Of a stretch of 43,615 nucleotides of DNA, positions 30,222-39,190 are shown in pieces. The notes beneath the pieces are model-generated. The model was not told the origin of the DNA and made no database searches. It saw only the letters and a program-made list of their open reading frames with translations. A program made the position numbers and the translations under genes. How positions within the stretch are numbered: position 1 is the first letter of the stretch; each line of letters begins with the position of its first letter. The DNA is from Prevotellaceae bacterium UBA1075 (lineage in GTDB: Bacteria > Bacteroidota > Bacteroidia > Bacteroidales > Bacteroidaceae): assembly GCA_002316015.1 (NCBI GenBank), contig DCCS01000040.1, forward strand, positions 87,816 to 131,430, in the 5' to 3' direction.

Positions 30222-33200
30222 TCAAGGCATCAGCACCACAGCCTCCTTGTGCCGCCCGTCCACCTTGATGGTGAGTGGATGCGGCAGGCGCACATGACGC
30301 ACATGCTCAGTCTCACTCACGGCGGGCAGGGAGTTGAGCACATCCTGGCGATAGACCCCGTCCTGGCGGAAGGCATTGACGGTGAGGTAACACACGCCCT
30401 GTGATGTGAGGTTCTGGAAGAAGTGGGTGCCCTGGCTGGGATCCACCTGGTAACTGTCGAGCCCCGCCTCCACGATGACCTGAGCCGCGCTGATGTGCGG
30501 CCACTTGACAGGGATTCCCAGCCAGGGGTCGCTGCTTCCCCAGCGTCCGGGGCCTATGAGCAGATAGGAGGCGGCCCGCATGGCCGTGTCGCCATGAGTG
30601 TCCAGCCCTGTGCCCGTGGCCAGGAAGGAGCGGTTGACGCGCTCTATCTCCTCGCCTATGGAGGGGTTCTGCGAGGGCTGGTAGCCGTCGGTCTTGACAT
30701 ACACCACATCACAGATGTCGGTGATGACACCATTGCCGATGGCATTGTGAGAGCGCAGGAGGCAGTCGGTGTCGGGCACCTGGGTGAGGTCTTCGTTGAT
30801 GTCCATGCGGTTGTCCACCATGGGACGTATCTGCAGCAGGTAGAACTCGCCGGTCTTGTTGGCGTGGAGGTTCACGGCAAACTCTATCTCCACAGGGCGC
30901 TGCATCTCGCCCTGACCGTACTGGAGCACCTTGCGCATGAGTTCGGGAAGTGGGAACACCCCGTGCTGGAGCACGCCCGCGAAGGAGAGTATCTTGCGGT
31001 TGCGCCCCTCATAGAAGCCATCGTAGATGCACTGGTCATAGGGGTCGTAGGTGGAGCATATCCACTGCAGGGTGCCATGCCGCTCGGCATCCCGCAGCGA
31101 GACGCGCACCAGATTGAACCCGTCATCGACCTGCATGGGGGGCGAGTCGGGGTCGCTGTGGGTCCTCATAGCCAGGAAATATGTCTGCGTGTCGCGCAGG
31201 GCCGTCTCCGTCTCACTCGTCTGCAGCACCTTGTGCGGATGTGCCGGGCACACACGAAGGCTCACGCCCCCATCCACGATGTACTTGCCCAGCCCCATGG
31301 CCAGGGACACGGTGCCCTCCTCGGCCTGCTCGTCGCCTATGGGGTAATAGTTGATGCTGCGCGCCACACCGCTGATGACGGGGTAGAAGATTTCGCCATG
31401 CGCCTCGCCCACAACCTCCTGCAGGATGACAGCCATCTTCTCCTGGTCGATGACGTTGCTGGTTGCGGTCATATAGTCCTTGCTGGCCCGGTAATAGACG
31501 CTGGCATACACGCCGCGTATGGCCTGCGAGAGCATGGACAGCCGCTCGTACTTGTCCTGGGCGCAGGGAACCATGTAAGTGCTGTAGACACCGGCGAAGG
31601 GCTGGTAATGCGAGTCCTCGAGCAGACTGCTGCTGCGCACGGCTATGGGGCCTCTGACCACCTGCAGGAAGGCCTCCAGGTCGCCCAGCAGGCGCATGGG
31701 GAGGCGCGCGCGCAGGAAATGGGCCAGCACCTCCTGGTCGGGGATGTCGCTCAGTGCCACCTGGTAGAGGTCATTGGCATCCATGAACTCGTCGAAGATG
31801 TCGGTACAGAGCACCACGGTCTTGGGTATTCGCACGGCCACGCCCTGCATCTCGTTGAGGTCGGTGTGACGCTTGAGCAAGTGGTCGATGAAGGCCAGGC
31901 CGCGTCCCTTGCCGCCCAGACTGCCATCACCGATGCGGGCAAAGTTGGAATACTGGTCGAAACGCTCGCGCTGGAACACGGCCACCACGCCCTGGTTCTT
32001 CATCCTGCGGTAGGCCACGATAGCGTCCAGGATAATCTGTCGGTGTGCGTCCACGTCCTGCAGGCTCTCCCAGGTGATGCCCTTGAGAAACTCCGAGATG
32101 GGGAAGAGGGCACGGCTGGCCAGCCAGCGGCTCACGTTGTTGTGTGTTATGTGGTAGAGCAGGCTGCGCGTGGGCACGGTCATGATGTTGTCCTGCAAGT
32201 CCTTGAGATTATGGATGCGGGCAACCTCCTGCATGGTGTCGGGGTCGCGGAACACGAAATCGCCAAAGCCGAAATACTTGAGGATGAGGGCACGCAAGTC
32301 CACGTCCATCTTCTTGGAGTTCTTGTCGATGAAGTGGGCATGGCACTGCGCTGCCAGCGCCTCCTTGTCGCTCTCGGCCGACTCCATTACCAGGGGGATG
32401 TAGGGGTCGTTCTGGCGGATGGCGCGCAGAAGTCTGTATCCCGCCTGGTCATCCTTGTCCCCGCCGGGAAGGAGCGGGAAACGGCAGTCACTGATGACCC
32501 CCAGCGTGTTGTTGGCAAAGCGGTGGTAGAGCGACCATGCCTCCTCGTAGTTGCGCGCGAGCACTATCTTGGGACGTCCACGCATGCGCAAAGTCTCGAG
32601 CGAGGTGTTGAGTGCCTCGGTGGCAAACTCCAGGCTCTGCTGCAGCACGAAGCGGTACAGGTTGGGCAGGATGCTGCTATAGAAGCGTATGTTGTCCTCG
32701 ACCAGGAGTATCATCTGCACGCCCGCGCTGCGTATGTCATGCTCCAGGTTCATGCGGTCCTCCATGAGCTTGATGATGCTCAGGAGCAGTTCGGTGTTTC
32801 CCAGCCAGCAGAACACGTACTCAAAGGCAGAGAGATCCTCGTCCTGCATCCTGCGGGTGATTCCGTGGCTGAAGGGTGTGAGCACCACGATGGGCACACT
32901 GGGATAGTCGTGCTTGATGGAGCGCGCGATGTCGAAGACACTGTTGTCCTCGGCGGCGGGCATGCAGATGACCAGGTCTATCTTCTCGGTGGCCATGTGG
33001 GTCTCGGCGGCATGCTGGCACGCCACCTGTACGAAGCGGGGCGGGAAGCGGAGCCCCAGCCGGGCATACTCGGAGAATATCTTCTCGTCCACGCGCCCGT
33101 CGTCCTCGAGGATGAAGGCATCATAGGGGTTGGCTATGATGAGGACGTTGCAGATGCGCTTGAGCATCAGGTCAACAAAGGATGTGTCCTTGAGTGTCAT
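30222..33200 (-). CDS. Receiver-domain/PEP-pyruvate-dikinase ATP-grasp fusion protein
   Basis: This 992-residue cytoplasmic protein starts with two receiver-like modules. The first (about 15-150) lacks a phospho-acceptor Asp. The second (about 160-310) has acidic VEDN at 167-170, a likely acceptor Asp238 (VISDCRFP) and Lys293 (IDKN). The PPDK/PEP-synthase N-terminal ATP-binding domain follows, with GDGSLGGKGRGLAF (Gly429-Gly434 region), GPIAVRSSSLLEDS (517-530), PFAGVYSTYM, and ILQEVVG. Neither the swivelling phosphohistidine domain nor the C-terminal PEP-binding barrel of PpsA or PpdK is seen; a different C-terminal part with IGPGRWGSSDPWLGIPV is present. It may be called PEP synthase in databases, but the missing domains argue against that activity. 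It follows gdhA by 104 bases. Confidence 0.82.
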   Translation of the reverse strand: MTLKDTSFVDLMLKRICNVLIIANPYDAFILEDDGRVDEKIFSEYARLGLRFPPRFVQVACQHAAETHMATEKIDLVICMPAAEDNSVFDIARSIKHDYPSVPIVVLTPFSHGITRRMQDEDLSAFEYVFCWLGNTELLLSIIKLMEDRMNLEHDIRSAGVQMILLVEDNIRFYSSILPNLYRFVLQQSLEFATEALNTSLETLRMRGRPKIVLARNYEEAWSLYHRFANNTLGVISDCRFPLLPGGDKDDQAGYRLLRAIRQNDPYIPLVMESAESDKEALAAQCHAHFIDKNSKKMDVDLRALILKYFGFGDFVFRDPDTMQEVARIHNLKDLQDNIMTVPTRSLLYHITHNNVSRWLASRALFPISEFLKGITWESLQDVDAHRQIILDAIVAYRRMKNQGVVAVFQRERFDQYSNFARIGDGSLGGKGRGLAFIDHLLKRHTDLNEMQGVAVRIPKTVVLCTDIFDEFMDANDLYQVALSDIPDQEVLAHFLRARLPMRLLGDLEAFLQVVRGPIAVRSSSLLEDSHYQPFAGVYSTYMVPCAQDKYERLSMLSQAIRGVYASVYYRASKDYMTATSNVIDQEKMAVILQEVVGEAHGEIFYPVISGVARSINYYPIGDEQAEEGTVSLAMGLGKYIVDGGVSLRVCPAHPHKVLQTSETETALRDTQTYFLAMRTHSDPDSPPMQVDDGFNLVRVSLRDAERHGTLQWICSTYDPYDQCIYDGFYEGRNRKILSFAGVLQHGVFPLPELMRKVLQYGQGEMQRPVEIEFAVNLHANKTGEFYLLQIRPMVDNRMDINEDLTQVPDTDCLLRSHNAIGNGVITDICDVVYVKTDGYQPSQNPSIGEEIERVNRSFLATGTGLDTHGDTAMRAASYLLIGPGRWGSSDPWLGIPVKWPHISAAQVIVEAGLDSYQVDPSQGTHFFQNLTSQGVCYLTVNAFRQDGVYRQDVLNSLPAVSETEHVRHVRLPHPLTIKVDGRHKEAVVLMP

Positions 33201-33229
33201 GTGGGTTGTGTGTTTGGGTCAATGGGACG

Positions 33230-33263
33230 GCAAGGGCGCACCACACCCGTGGCACGCCCTTGC
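33230..33263 (-). terminator. Hairpin between gdhA and the receiver/ATP-grasp gene
   Basis: GCAAGGGCG (33230-33238) pairs with CGCCCTTGC (33255-33263), with an inner CCAC/GTGG stem. It follows the gdhA stop by about 40 bases on the minus strand. No T-run follows, so it may attenuate rather than terminate, or protect the gdhA mRNA end. Confidence 0.5.
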
Positions 33264-33304
33264 ATTATTGTTGGCTTGCCTCCCAGGGGGGAGAAGCCTG
33301 CTTG

Positions 33305-34642
33305 TCACACGATGCCCTGTGCCATCATGGCCTTGGCCACCTTCATGAAGCCTGCCACATTGGCTCCCTTCACATAGTTGACGTAGCCATCGGGCTCGGT
33401 GCCGTACTTCACACAGTTGGCATGGATATTCTCCATGATGGCGTGCAGCCGCTGGTCCACCTCCTCGGATGTCCATGAGAGACGCTCGCTGTTCTGCGAC
33501 ATCTCCAGTCCTGACACCGACACACCACCGGCGTTGGACGCCTTGCCGGGTGAGTAGAGTATCTTGGCCTCCTGGAACACACGGATTGCGCCGGGTGTGG
33601 AGGGCATGTTGGCACCCTCGCTCACGGCAATCACGCCATTGGCCACGAGTGCCTTGGCCGCATCCTCGCAAATCTCGTTCTGCGTGGCCGAGGGCAAGGC
33701 GATGTCGGCCTTCTCGTTCCAGGGCTTCGCGCCGGCCACATACTTGGCCGTGGGGTACTTCTCCACATATTCCTTGATACGGCCACGGTAGATATTCTTG
33801 AGTTCCATGATGTAGTCGAGCTTCTCGCGGTCGATTCCGTCGGGGTCATAGATATAGCCGTCGGAGTCGCTCATGGTGAGCACGGTGCCGCCCAGCTGGA
33901 GCACCTTCTCGGCAGTGTATTGCGCCACGTTGCCCGCACCGCTGATGAGCACCTTCTTGCCCTTGACGGTGTCGCCCTTGGTCTTCAGCATCTCCTGCAG
34001 GAAATAGACATTGCCGTAGCCTGTGGCCTCGGGACGGATGAGGGAGCCGCCAAACTCCAGGCCCTTGCCTGTGAGCACGCCGCTGAACTCGCGTGTGAGC
34101 TTCTTGTACATGCCGAACATGTAGCCTACCTCGCGGCCGCCCACGCCTATGTCACCCGCAGGCACATCCACGTCAGGGCCGATGTGGCGGGTGAGTTCCA
34201 GCATGAAAGCCTGGCAGAAGCGCATCACTTCGGCACTGGACTTGCCACGGGGGCTGAAGTCGGAGCCGCCCTTGCCGCCACCCATGGGCAGGGTGGTGAG
34301 GGAGTTCTTGAAGGTCTGCTCAAAGGCGAGGAACTTCAGGATGCCCAGGTTGACGCTCTTGTGGAAGCGGATGCCGCCCTTGTAGGGGCCGATGGCGTTG
34401 TTGTGCTGCACGCGGTAGCCCATGTTGGTCTGTACCTGGCCCTTGTCATCCACCCAAGTCACGCGGAACTGGTACACGCGGTCGGGGATGCAGAGGCGTT
34501 CTATCAAGTTGGCTTTCTCGAACTCGGGATGCTTGTTGTACTCTTCTTCAATAGTACCCAACACCTCTTCGACCGCCTGATGGTACTCTGGCTCATTGGG
34601 GAAGCGTCTCTTCAGATCTTCCAAGACTTTCTTTGCGTCCAT
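33305..34642 (-). CDS. gdhA: Glutamate dehydrogenase, NADP-type family
   Basis: GdhA forms glutamate from 2-oxoglutarate and ammonium, or the reverse, and is the main ammonium-assimilation route in many Bacteroidales. The 445-residue length is typical of the hexameric bacterial enzyme. Substrate and catalytic motifs are visible: GYRVQHNNAIGPYKGGIRFH, LPMGGGKGGSDFSPRGKS with the active-site Lys, DVPAGDIGVGGREVGYMFG and the nucleotide-binding LISGAGNVAQYTAEK. The promoter is well defined (34693-34723). The downstream gene encodes a receiver/ATP-grasp protein. Confidence 0.97.
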   Translation of the reverse strand: MDAKKVLEDLKRRFPNEPEYHQAVEEVLGTIEEEYNKHPEFEKANLIERLCIPDRVYQFRVTWVDDKGQVQTNMGYRVQHNNAIGPYKGGIRFHKSVNLGILKFLAFEQTFKNSLTTLPMGGGKGGSDFSPRGKSSAEVMRFCQAFMLELTRHIGPDVDVPAGDIGVGGREVGYMFGMYKKLTREFSGVLTGKGLEFGGSLIRPEATGYGNVYFLQEMLKTKGDTVKGKKVLISGAGNVAQYTAEKVLQLGGTVLTMSDSDGYIYDPDGIDREKLDYIMELKNIYRGRIKEYVEKYPTAKYVAGAKPWNEKADIALPSATQNEICEDAAKALVANGVIAVSEGANMPSTPGAIRVFQEAKILYSPGKASNAGGVSVSGLEMSQNSERLSWTSEEVDQRLHAIMENIHANCVKYGTEPDGYVNYVKGANVAGFMKVAKAMMAQGIV

Positions 34643-34692
34643 AGATTAAGATATTAAACAAATACTGTTGGTTGGTTGTTCTTATCTACCTG

Positions 34693-34723
34693 CAAAATTA
34701 TAGAAAAAGCGTGTGTTTTGCAA
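34693..34723 (-). promoter_or_regulatory. Promoter of gdhA
   Basis: On the minus strand TTG (34723-34721) is followed after 20 bases by TAATTTTG (34700-34693), matching the Bacteroidetes pattern. The gdhA ATG is 50 bases downstream of the -7 box. Confidence 0.65.
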
Positions 34724-34790
34724 GTAATCTGTAAGCGAAATGCGGGACAGGCACACAAAGTGTCACGCTCGCCCGTCAGCCCGGCTCCCG

Positions 34791-35480
34791 TCACTCGCCC
34801 GCGAAAGCCAGGGTGAGCAGGCTCACCCTGGCGGTGGGGTCGTCCCGGAGGATGGCCTCGGCGCACTGGGCCAGGGTAGCCCCCGTGGTCATCACGTCGT
34901 CCACCAGCACGATGCGGCCTCCGCGCCACACCCGAGGCACGCGGGCATGATAGACGCCTGCGGCATTGCTTCCGCGCTGCATGGCCGAGAGGCGGGTCTG
35001 TGACTCGCTCCGGCTCTTCCTCACGAGCATCTCCACCACAGGGACACACATGGCCGAGGCCATGCCGTCGGCCAGCAGGCGCGCCTGGTTGTAGCCACGC
35101 TTGCGCATTCTGCCCCTGGCAAGCGGTACGGGCACCAGCGCATCGGCATGCTCACCCATGCCCGCACACATGGCCTCCTCGCCCGTCCAGCGCCCCAGCC
35201 TGACGGCCAGGGAGGTGTCGCCCTCATACTTGATGCGCACGAGCAACTCATGAAATGGGGAATGGTGTCGGTAGGCCAGCAGGGCAAAGGCATGCTCCAG
35301 TGGCAGCCGCGCCCACAAACGGCGCAGCATGACATTGTCGTCCAGCCGCCCAAGCTGCAGCCGGGGCATGGCCGAGGCACACACCGAGCACAGGCTGCGC
35401 TCGGCATGCTCCAGCCTCCTGCGGCACACCGGGCAGTGCCTGGGAAGCAGCAGGGAAGCGATATCGTCAAGGACACTCAT
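34791..35480 (-). CDS. ComF family phosphoribosyltransferase-like protein
   Basis: ComF proteins act in DNA uptake and recombination in naturally competent bacteria, though in many genomes their role is unknown. The 229-residue protein has an N-terminal four-Cys zinc-binding site (CPVC near residues 16-19 and CSVC near 31-34). The family element YRHHSPFHELLVRIKYEGD follows, then DALVPVPLARGRMRKRGYNQARLLA, and the phosphoribosyltransferase PRPP loop VLVDDVMTTGATL near 190-203. The length is typical. It is transcribed divergently from the beta-galactosidase gene. No other competence genes occur in the window. Confidence 0.92.
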   Translation of the reverse strand: MSVLDDIASLLLPRHCPVCRRRLEHAERSLCSVCASAMPRLQLGRLDDNVMLRRLWARLPLEHAFALLAYRHHSPFHELLVRIKYEGDTSLAVRLGRWTGEEAMCAGMGEHADALVPVPLARGRMRKRGYNQARLLADGMASAMCVPVVEMLVRKSRSESQTRLSAMQRGSNAAGVYHARVPRVWRGGRIVLVDDVMTTGATLAQCAEAILRDDPTARVSLLTLAFAGE

Positions 35481-35580
35481 GGTCTCACGCGCTGACGGGA
35501 ACGGGCGCGTGGCAGAAGCGACCCGGCCCCTTGGGGCGGCTGTTATATTTCATGTGCAAGCCCGAAAAAGGCTGCGATGG

Positions 35581-35588
35581 CAAATTTA
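35581..35588 (-). promoter_or_regulatory. -7 box for comF
   Basis: The minus strand reads TAAATTTG, about 100 bases upstream of the comF start. The -33 element is unclear. The 251-base gap between comF and the beta-galactosidase gene also holds a plus-strand -7 box. Confidence 0.4.
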
Positions 35589-35653
35589 CAAAGTTTTGCG
35601 CTTCCACAGAAGCCTTTGGCCACACAAGGTTTTCGCATTTGGATAATTATACT

Positions 35654-35661
35654 TAACTTTG
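35654..35661 (+). promoter_or_regulatory. -7 box for the beta-galactosidase gene
   Basis: TAACTTTG matches TAnnTTTG. TTTC at 35631-35634 stands 19 bases upstream in the -33 position. The ATG is 70 bases downstream. Confidence 0.55.
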
Positions 35662-35731
35662 TGGCAAGGAGGGGGCTTCGCACCGTCCGAGAGACCTTGT
35701 ATTTATTCAACATTAATCATACTAACGATTC

Positions 35732-38700
35732 ATGATGCTCAAACAGTTATTTTTCTCAGCGACATTCGCTGTGGCCTTGTGCTCACAGACGGCAATGGCG
35801 CAGACACCTCGATGGCTGGACCCACAGGTGAACAGGGTGAACACCGAGAAGGCACGCAGCACATTCTTCGCTTATGAGTCGCAGGCTCTGGCGCAGAAGG
35901 GGCTGAAAGAGAGGAGCGGACGCTTCCTTTCGATGGAGGGAGAGTGGAAGTTCCAGTTCAGTAAAGACCACAACCTGGCGCCGAAGGGCTTCCAGGCGCC
36001 TGGCTATGACGACTCCCTGTGGGAGGACTTTCCCGTGCCCGGCATCTTCGAGATGAACGGACACGGCGACCGTATCTACAAGAATGTGGGCTACGCCTGG
36101 GCGACACAATTCCACAGCAACCCTCCCGTGGTGGAGGAGAAGAACAACTACACGGGCTCGTACCGCCGCACGTTCACCATCCCCGCGCAGTGGAAGGGCG
36201 ACCGCATATATGTGCATGTGGGCTCGGCAACCAGCAACCTTACCCTGTGGGTCAACGGCAAGGAGGTGGGCTACAGCGAGGACTCCAAGCTGGAGGCGGA
36301 GTTCGACATCACCAAGTACGTGGTGCCTGGGCAGAAGGCCCTGATAGCCATGCAGGTGATGCGCTGGTGCGACGGCTCCTACGGCGAGGACCAGGACTTC
36401 TGGCGGTTCACCGGCATCGCACGTGAGGTGTATATGTATGCGCGGCCCGCCGCTCATGTTCGGGACCTGCATGTGACCGCAGGCCTGGCCAATGACTACA
36501 CCGACGGCACACTCAGCGTGAAGGTGGACGCGCCCCAGGCCACCGGCAAGAAACTCACACTCACGCTCACCGACACCGACGGCCGCCAGGTGTGGCAGGA
36601 CGAGCGGCCACTCAAGGGCAAGGGCACGCAGGTGATAGAGACCCAGGTGAAGGCTCCCAAGCTGTGGAGTGCCGAGACACCTTATTTATATACGCTCACC
36701 GCCACCCTGTCGGACAAGGGCGGCATCATCGAGTCCATCCCGCAGAAAGTGGGCTTCCGCAGCGTGGAGCGCAAGGGCAACCAGGTGTTGGTCAACGGAA
36801 AGGCGGTAATCTTCAAAGGCGCCAACCGCCATGAGATAGACCCCGATGGCGGATATGTGGTAAGCGTAGAGCGAATGACAGAGGACATACAGATGCTCAA
36901 GAGGCTCAACTTCAACGCCGTGCGCACCTGCCACTACCCCGATGACCCGCGCTGGTACGACCTTTGTGACCAGTACGGCATATACCTGGTGGCCGAGGCC
37001 AACTTTGAGAGCCACGGTATGGGCTACGGCGACCGCCGCCTGGCACAAGACCCCAGGTACAAGAAGACCATCGTGGAGCGCAACCGCAACAACGTGCTGA
37101 TACAGAAGAATCACCCAAGCATCATCTTCTGGAGCCTGGGCAACGAGAGTGGCGCGGGCGACAACTTCGACGCGGCCTTCGATGAGGTCAAGTCGATAGA
37201 CCCGTCCCGAGTGGTGCAGTATGAGCAGATGGGACAGCAGGGCAAGACAGAGGTGTTCTGCCCCATGTACTATGGCCACGAGGATTGTGCCAAGTACTGC
37301 GAGAGCGGAAACCCGCGCCCCCTCATCCAGTGCGAGTACGCGCACGCCATGGGAAACAGCGGCGGAGGCTTCAAGGAGTACTGGGAACTCATACGCAAGT
37401 ACCCCAACTACCAGGGAGGGTTCATCTGGGACTTCATAGACCAGGGTGTGCGAGGCACCAGCAAGCGCACCGGAAAGCAGATATGGATGTACGGAGGCGA
37501 CCAGGGACGCTACCCCGCCAGCGACCACAACTTCAACTGCAACGGCGTGCTCCAGCCCGACCGCACCCCCAACCCCCACGCCTACGAGTTCCGCCATTAC
37601 CAGCAGAGCTACTGGGTGAAGAGCATCGACATGCAGACGGGCATGGCCGAGGTCTATAACGAGGACTTCTTCCGCACCATGGACAATGTGGAGGGGCTGG
37701 TGACCATATTGCTCGACGGCAAGGCGGTGATGACCGCAAGCGTGCCCGAACTGACAGGACTGAAGCCCCAGGAGACACGCCGCGTGAACATGGCCAAACT
37801 GCCTTTTGCACAGAAGGTGCTGGACATCATGCGTGAGAATCCCGGCCGCGAGGTGCTGGCCAATGTGGAGTACCGCCTGCGCAGCGCCGAGCCGCTCCTG
37901 CCCGCAGGCTGGGTGGTGGCCGAGCAGCAGTTTGCCCTGCAGGACTACTCGTTCCCGACTGCCGCACAAGCCTTGGCACAGGCACAGGCCAACAAGGAAC
38001 TTGCCGTGAGCGTGGACTCGCAACTGGCATGCTACACGATGGAGGCCGCCGGGCTACGCGTGACGGTAAACAGAAGTTCGGGCATGATAGACTACCTGGA
38101 CGTGAATGGCCGTCCGATGCTCGAGGACAAGTACAGCGTGACCCCCAACTTCTGGCGCGCTCCCACCGACAATGACTATGGAGCAGGACTGCAGAACAGG
38201 TTTGCCGCATGGAAGAACCCCGGCGCGAGGTGCAAGCAGGTGAGCATGGAGCGTGTGGAGGGCGGCGTGGCCGTGACCTCGGTGCTCGGCCTGACAGCCG
38301 TCAATGGCGAGCTCACACTCACCTACACACTCACGGCCGACGGCAAACTCATCGTAGGGGAGAGGCTCAAGGCCGACCCCGCAAGGAAGGATGACAACAT
38401 GTTCCGCTACGGCATGCAGTGGGTGATGCCCGCCCGATACAGCCAGGTGACATACTACGGACGCGGGCCCGTGGAGAATTACATCGACCGCGCCGCGCAG
38501 CCACTGGGCACCTACACCCAGAAGGTGGCCGAGATGTACCATCCCTATGTGCGTCCGCAGGAGAGCGGCAACCACACCGACGTGCGCACCTGGGCTGTGA
38601 CCGACGCCGCAGGGCACGGCCTGCTGTTCCTGGCAACGGGCAAGATGGAATGCAGCACCCTGCCTTATCTGCCGCAAGACCTGGATGACGGGCCCAACAA

Positions 38701-38875
38701 GTACGCGCACCAGAGTCACAGCGGCGACCTGGTGGAGCGCCCCTTCAGCGTAATCCAGGTGCAGCAGAGGCAGTTCGGAGTGGGCGGTGTGAACAGTTGG
38801 GGCACCTGGCCTCTGCGCAAGTACCAGCTCAATTACCTCGACTACGACTTCACCTACATCGTGGAGCCCTGCTGA
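35732..38875 (+). CDS. Secreted beta-galactosidase, GH2 (LacZ type)
   Basis: The 1047-residue enzyme hydrolyses terminal beta-galactosides. A signal peptide (about residues 1-24, ending in AMA) directs it to the periplasm or surface, unlike cytoplasmic E. coli LacZ. The jelly-roll sugar-binding domain has YTGSYRRTFTIP and LWVNGKEVGYSEDSK. The immunoglobulin-like domain and TIM barrel follow, with FKGANRHEIDPDGG and VRTCHYPDDPRWYDLCDQYG, acid/base Glu472 in GNESG and nucleophile Glu535 in QCEYAHAMGNS. The C-terminal Bgal_small_N domain has PNFWRAPTDNDYG. Two ATGs (35732, 35735) are possible starts. It is monocistronic with its own promoter and terminator and has no SusCD neighbours. Confidence 0.96.
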   Translation: MMLKQLFFSATFAVALCSQTAMAQTPRWLDPQVNRVNTEKARSTFFAYESQALAQKGLKERSGRFLSMEGEWKFQFSKDHNLAPKGFQAPGYDDSLWEDFPVPGIFEMNGHGDRIYKNVGYAWATQFHSNPPVVEEKNNYTGSYRRTFTIPAQWKGDRIYVHVGSATSNLTLWVNGKEVGYSEDSKLEAEFDITKYVVPGQKALIAMQVMRWCDGSYGEDQDFWRFTGIAREVYMYARPAAHVRDLHVTAGLANDYTDGTLSVKVDAPQATGKKLTLTLTDTDGRQVWQDERPLKGKGTQVIETQVKAPKLWSAETPYLYTLTATLSDKGGIIESIPQKVGFRSVERKGNQVLVNGKAVIFKGANRHEIDPDGGYVVSVERMTEDIQMLKRLNFNAVRTCHYPDDPRWYDLCDQYGIYLVAEANFESHGMGYGDRRLAQDPRYKKTIVERNRNNVLIQKNHPSIIFWSLGNESGAGDNFDAAFDEVKSIDPSRVVQYEQMGQQGKTEVFCPMYYGHEDCAKYCESGNPRPLIQCEYAHAMGNSGGGFKEYWELIRKYPNYQGGFIWDFIDQGVRGTSKRTGKQIWMYGGDQGRYPASDHNFNCNGVLQPDRTPNPHAYEFRHYQQSYWVKSIDMQTGMAEVYNEDFFRTMDNVEGLVTILLDGKAVMTASVPELTGLKPQETRRVNMAKLPFAQKVLDIMRENPGREVLANVEYRLRSAEPLLPAGWVVAEQQFALQDYSFPTAAQALAQAQANKELAVSVDSQLACYTMEAAGLRVTVNRSSGMIDYLDVNGRPMLEDKYSVTPNFWRAPTDNDYGAGLQNRFAAWKNPGARCKQVSMERVEGGVAVTSVLGLTAVNGELTLTYTLTADGKLIVGERLKADPARKDDNMFRYGMQWVMPARYSQVTYYGRGPVENYIDRAAQPLGTYTQKVAEMYHPYVRPQESGNHTDVRTWAVTDAAGHGLLFLATGKMECSTLPYLPQDLDDGPNKYAHQSHSGDLVERPFSVIQVQQRQFGVGGVNSWGTWPLRKYQLNYLDYDFTYIVEPC

Positions 38876-38914
38876 GGGCGAGCGCGGCGGGACACCCGCC
38901 AGACTACACGGGAA

Positions 38915-38942
38915 GGGCTGTGCCACTGGAATGGCACAGCCC
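38915..38942 (+). terminator. Terminator after the beta-galactosidase gene
   Basis: GGGCTGTGCCA (38915-38925) pairs perfectly with TGGCACAGCCC (38932-38942) around a 6-base loop, followed by TTTCC. It lies 40 bases past the stop codon. Confidence 0.75.
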
Positions 38943-39190
38943 TTTCCGCATTCCCCTGCCCCGCACTGCCTGCGCCGGCAAGCAAGGAGGCGAGGCGAAA
39001 CCCTCCAAGCGCGAACAAGCCTGGGGAAAGCACAAACGGGTCAAGCGGCAGCCGCCAAGGGAATGCGCACCTGCACGGAAACGCCCCGTATGGGACCGCA
39101 CACACAAATGGCAGGCCACCCTGTGCCTGCCATCACATGGACGTGTCACGCTTGCCGGCTCCGTCCGGGGGATCGGCCGCCTGGCCGGAA
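38943..39190. other. Intergenic space between convergent lacZ-like and folE genes
   Basis: The total gap 38876-39190 is 315 bases. Beyond the two hairpins annotated here, I see no gene or repeat array. Open frames crossing it lack recognizable products. Confidence 0.5.
39108..39133 (-). terminator. Candidate terminator of the DUF1599-folE run
   Basis: ATGGCAGGC (39108-39116) pairs with GCCTGCCAT (39125-39133) around 8 bases. On the minus strand TTTGTGTGTG follows, a weak U-rich tract. It lies about 58 bases beyond the folE stop. Confidence 0.5.

Noticed and set aside
30222..33200. Annotation as an ordinary PEP synthase (PpsA)
   Set aside because: The phosphohistidine swivelling motif and PEP-binding barrel are not visible, and receiver-like modules occupy the N-terminus.
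30423..33377. A very long open frame (984 codons) antisense to the receiver/ATP-grasp gene
   Set aside because: It is a by-product of high GC and codon bias opposite a well-supported gene. The translation is low-complexity with many His, Gly and Val and has no recognizable domain.
36686..38023. A 445-codon minus-strand open frame inside the beta-galactosidase gene
   Set aside because: It lies opposite the conserved catalytic core of GH2 and has no domain signature.
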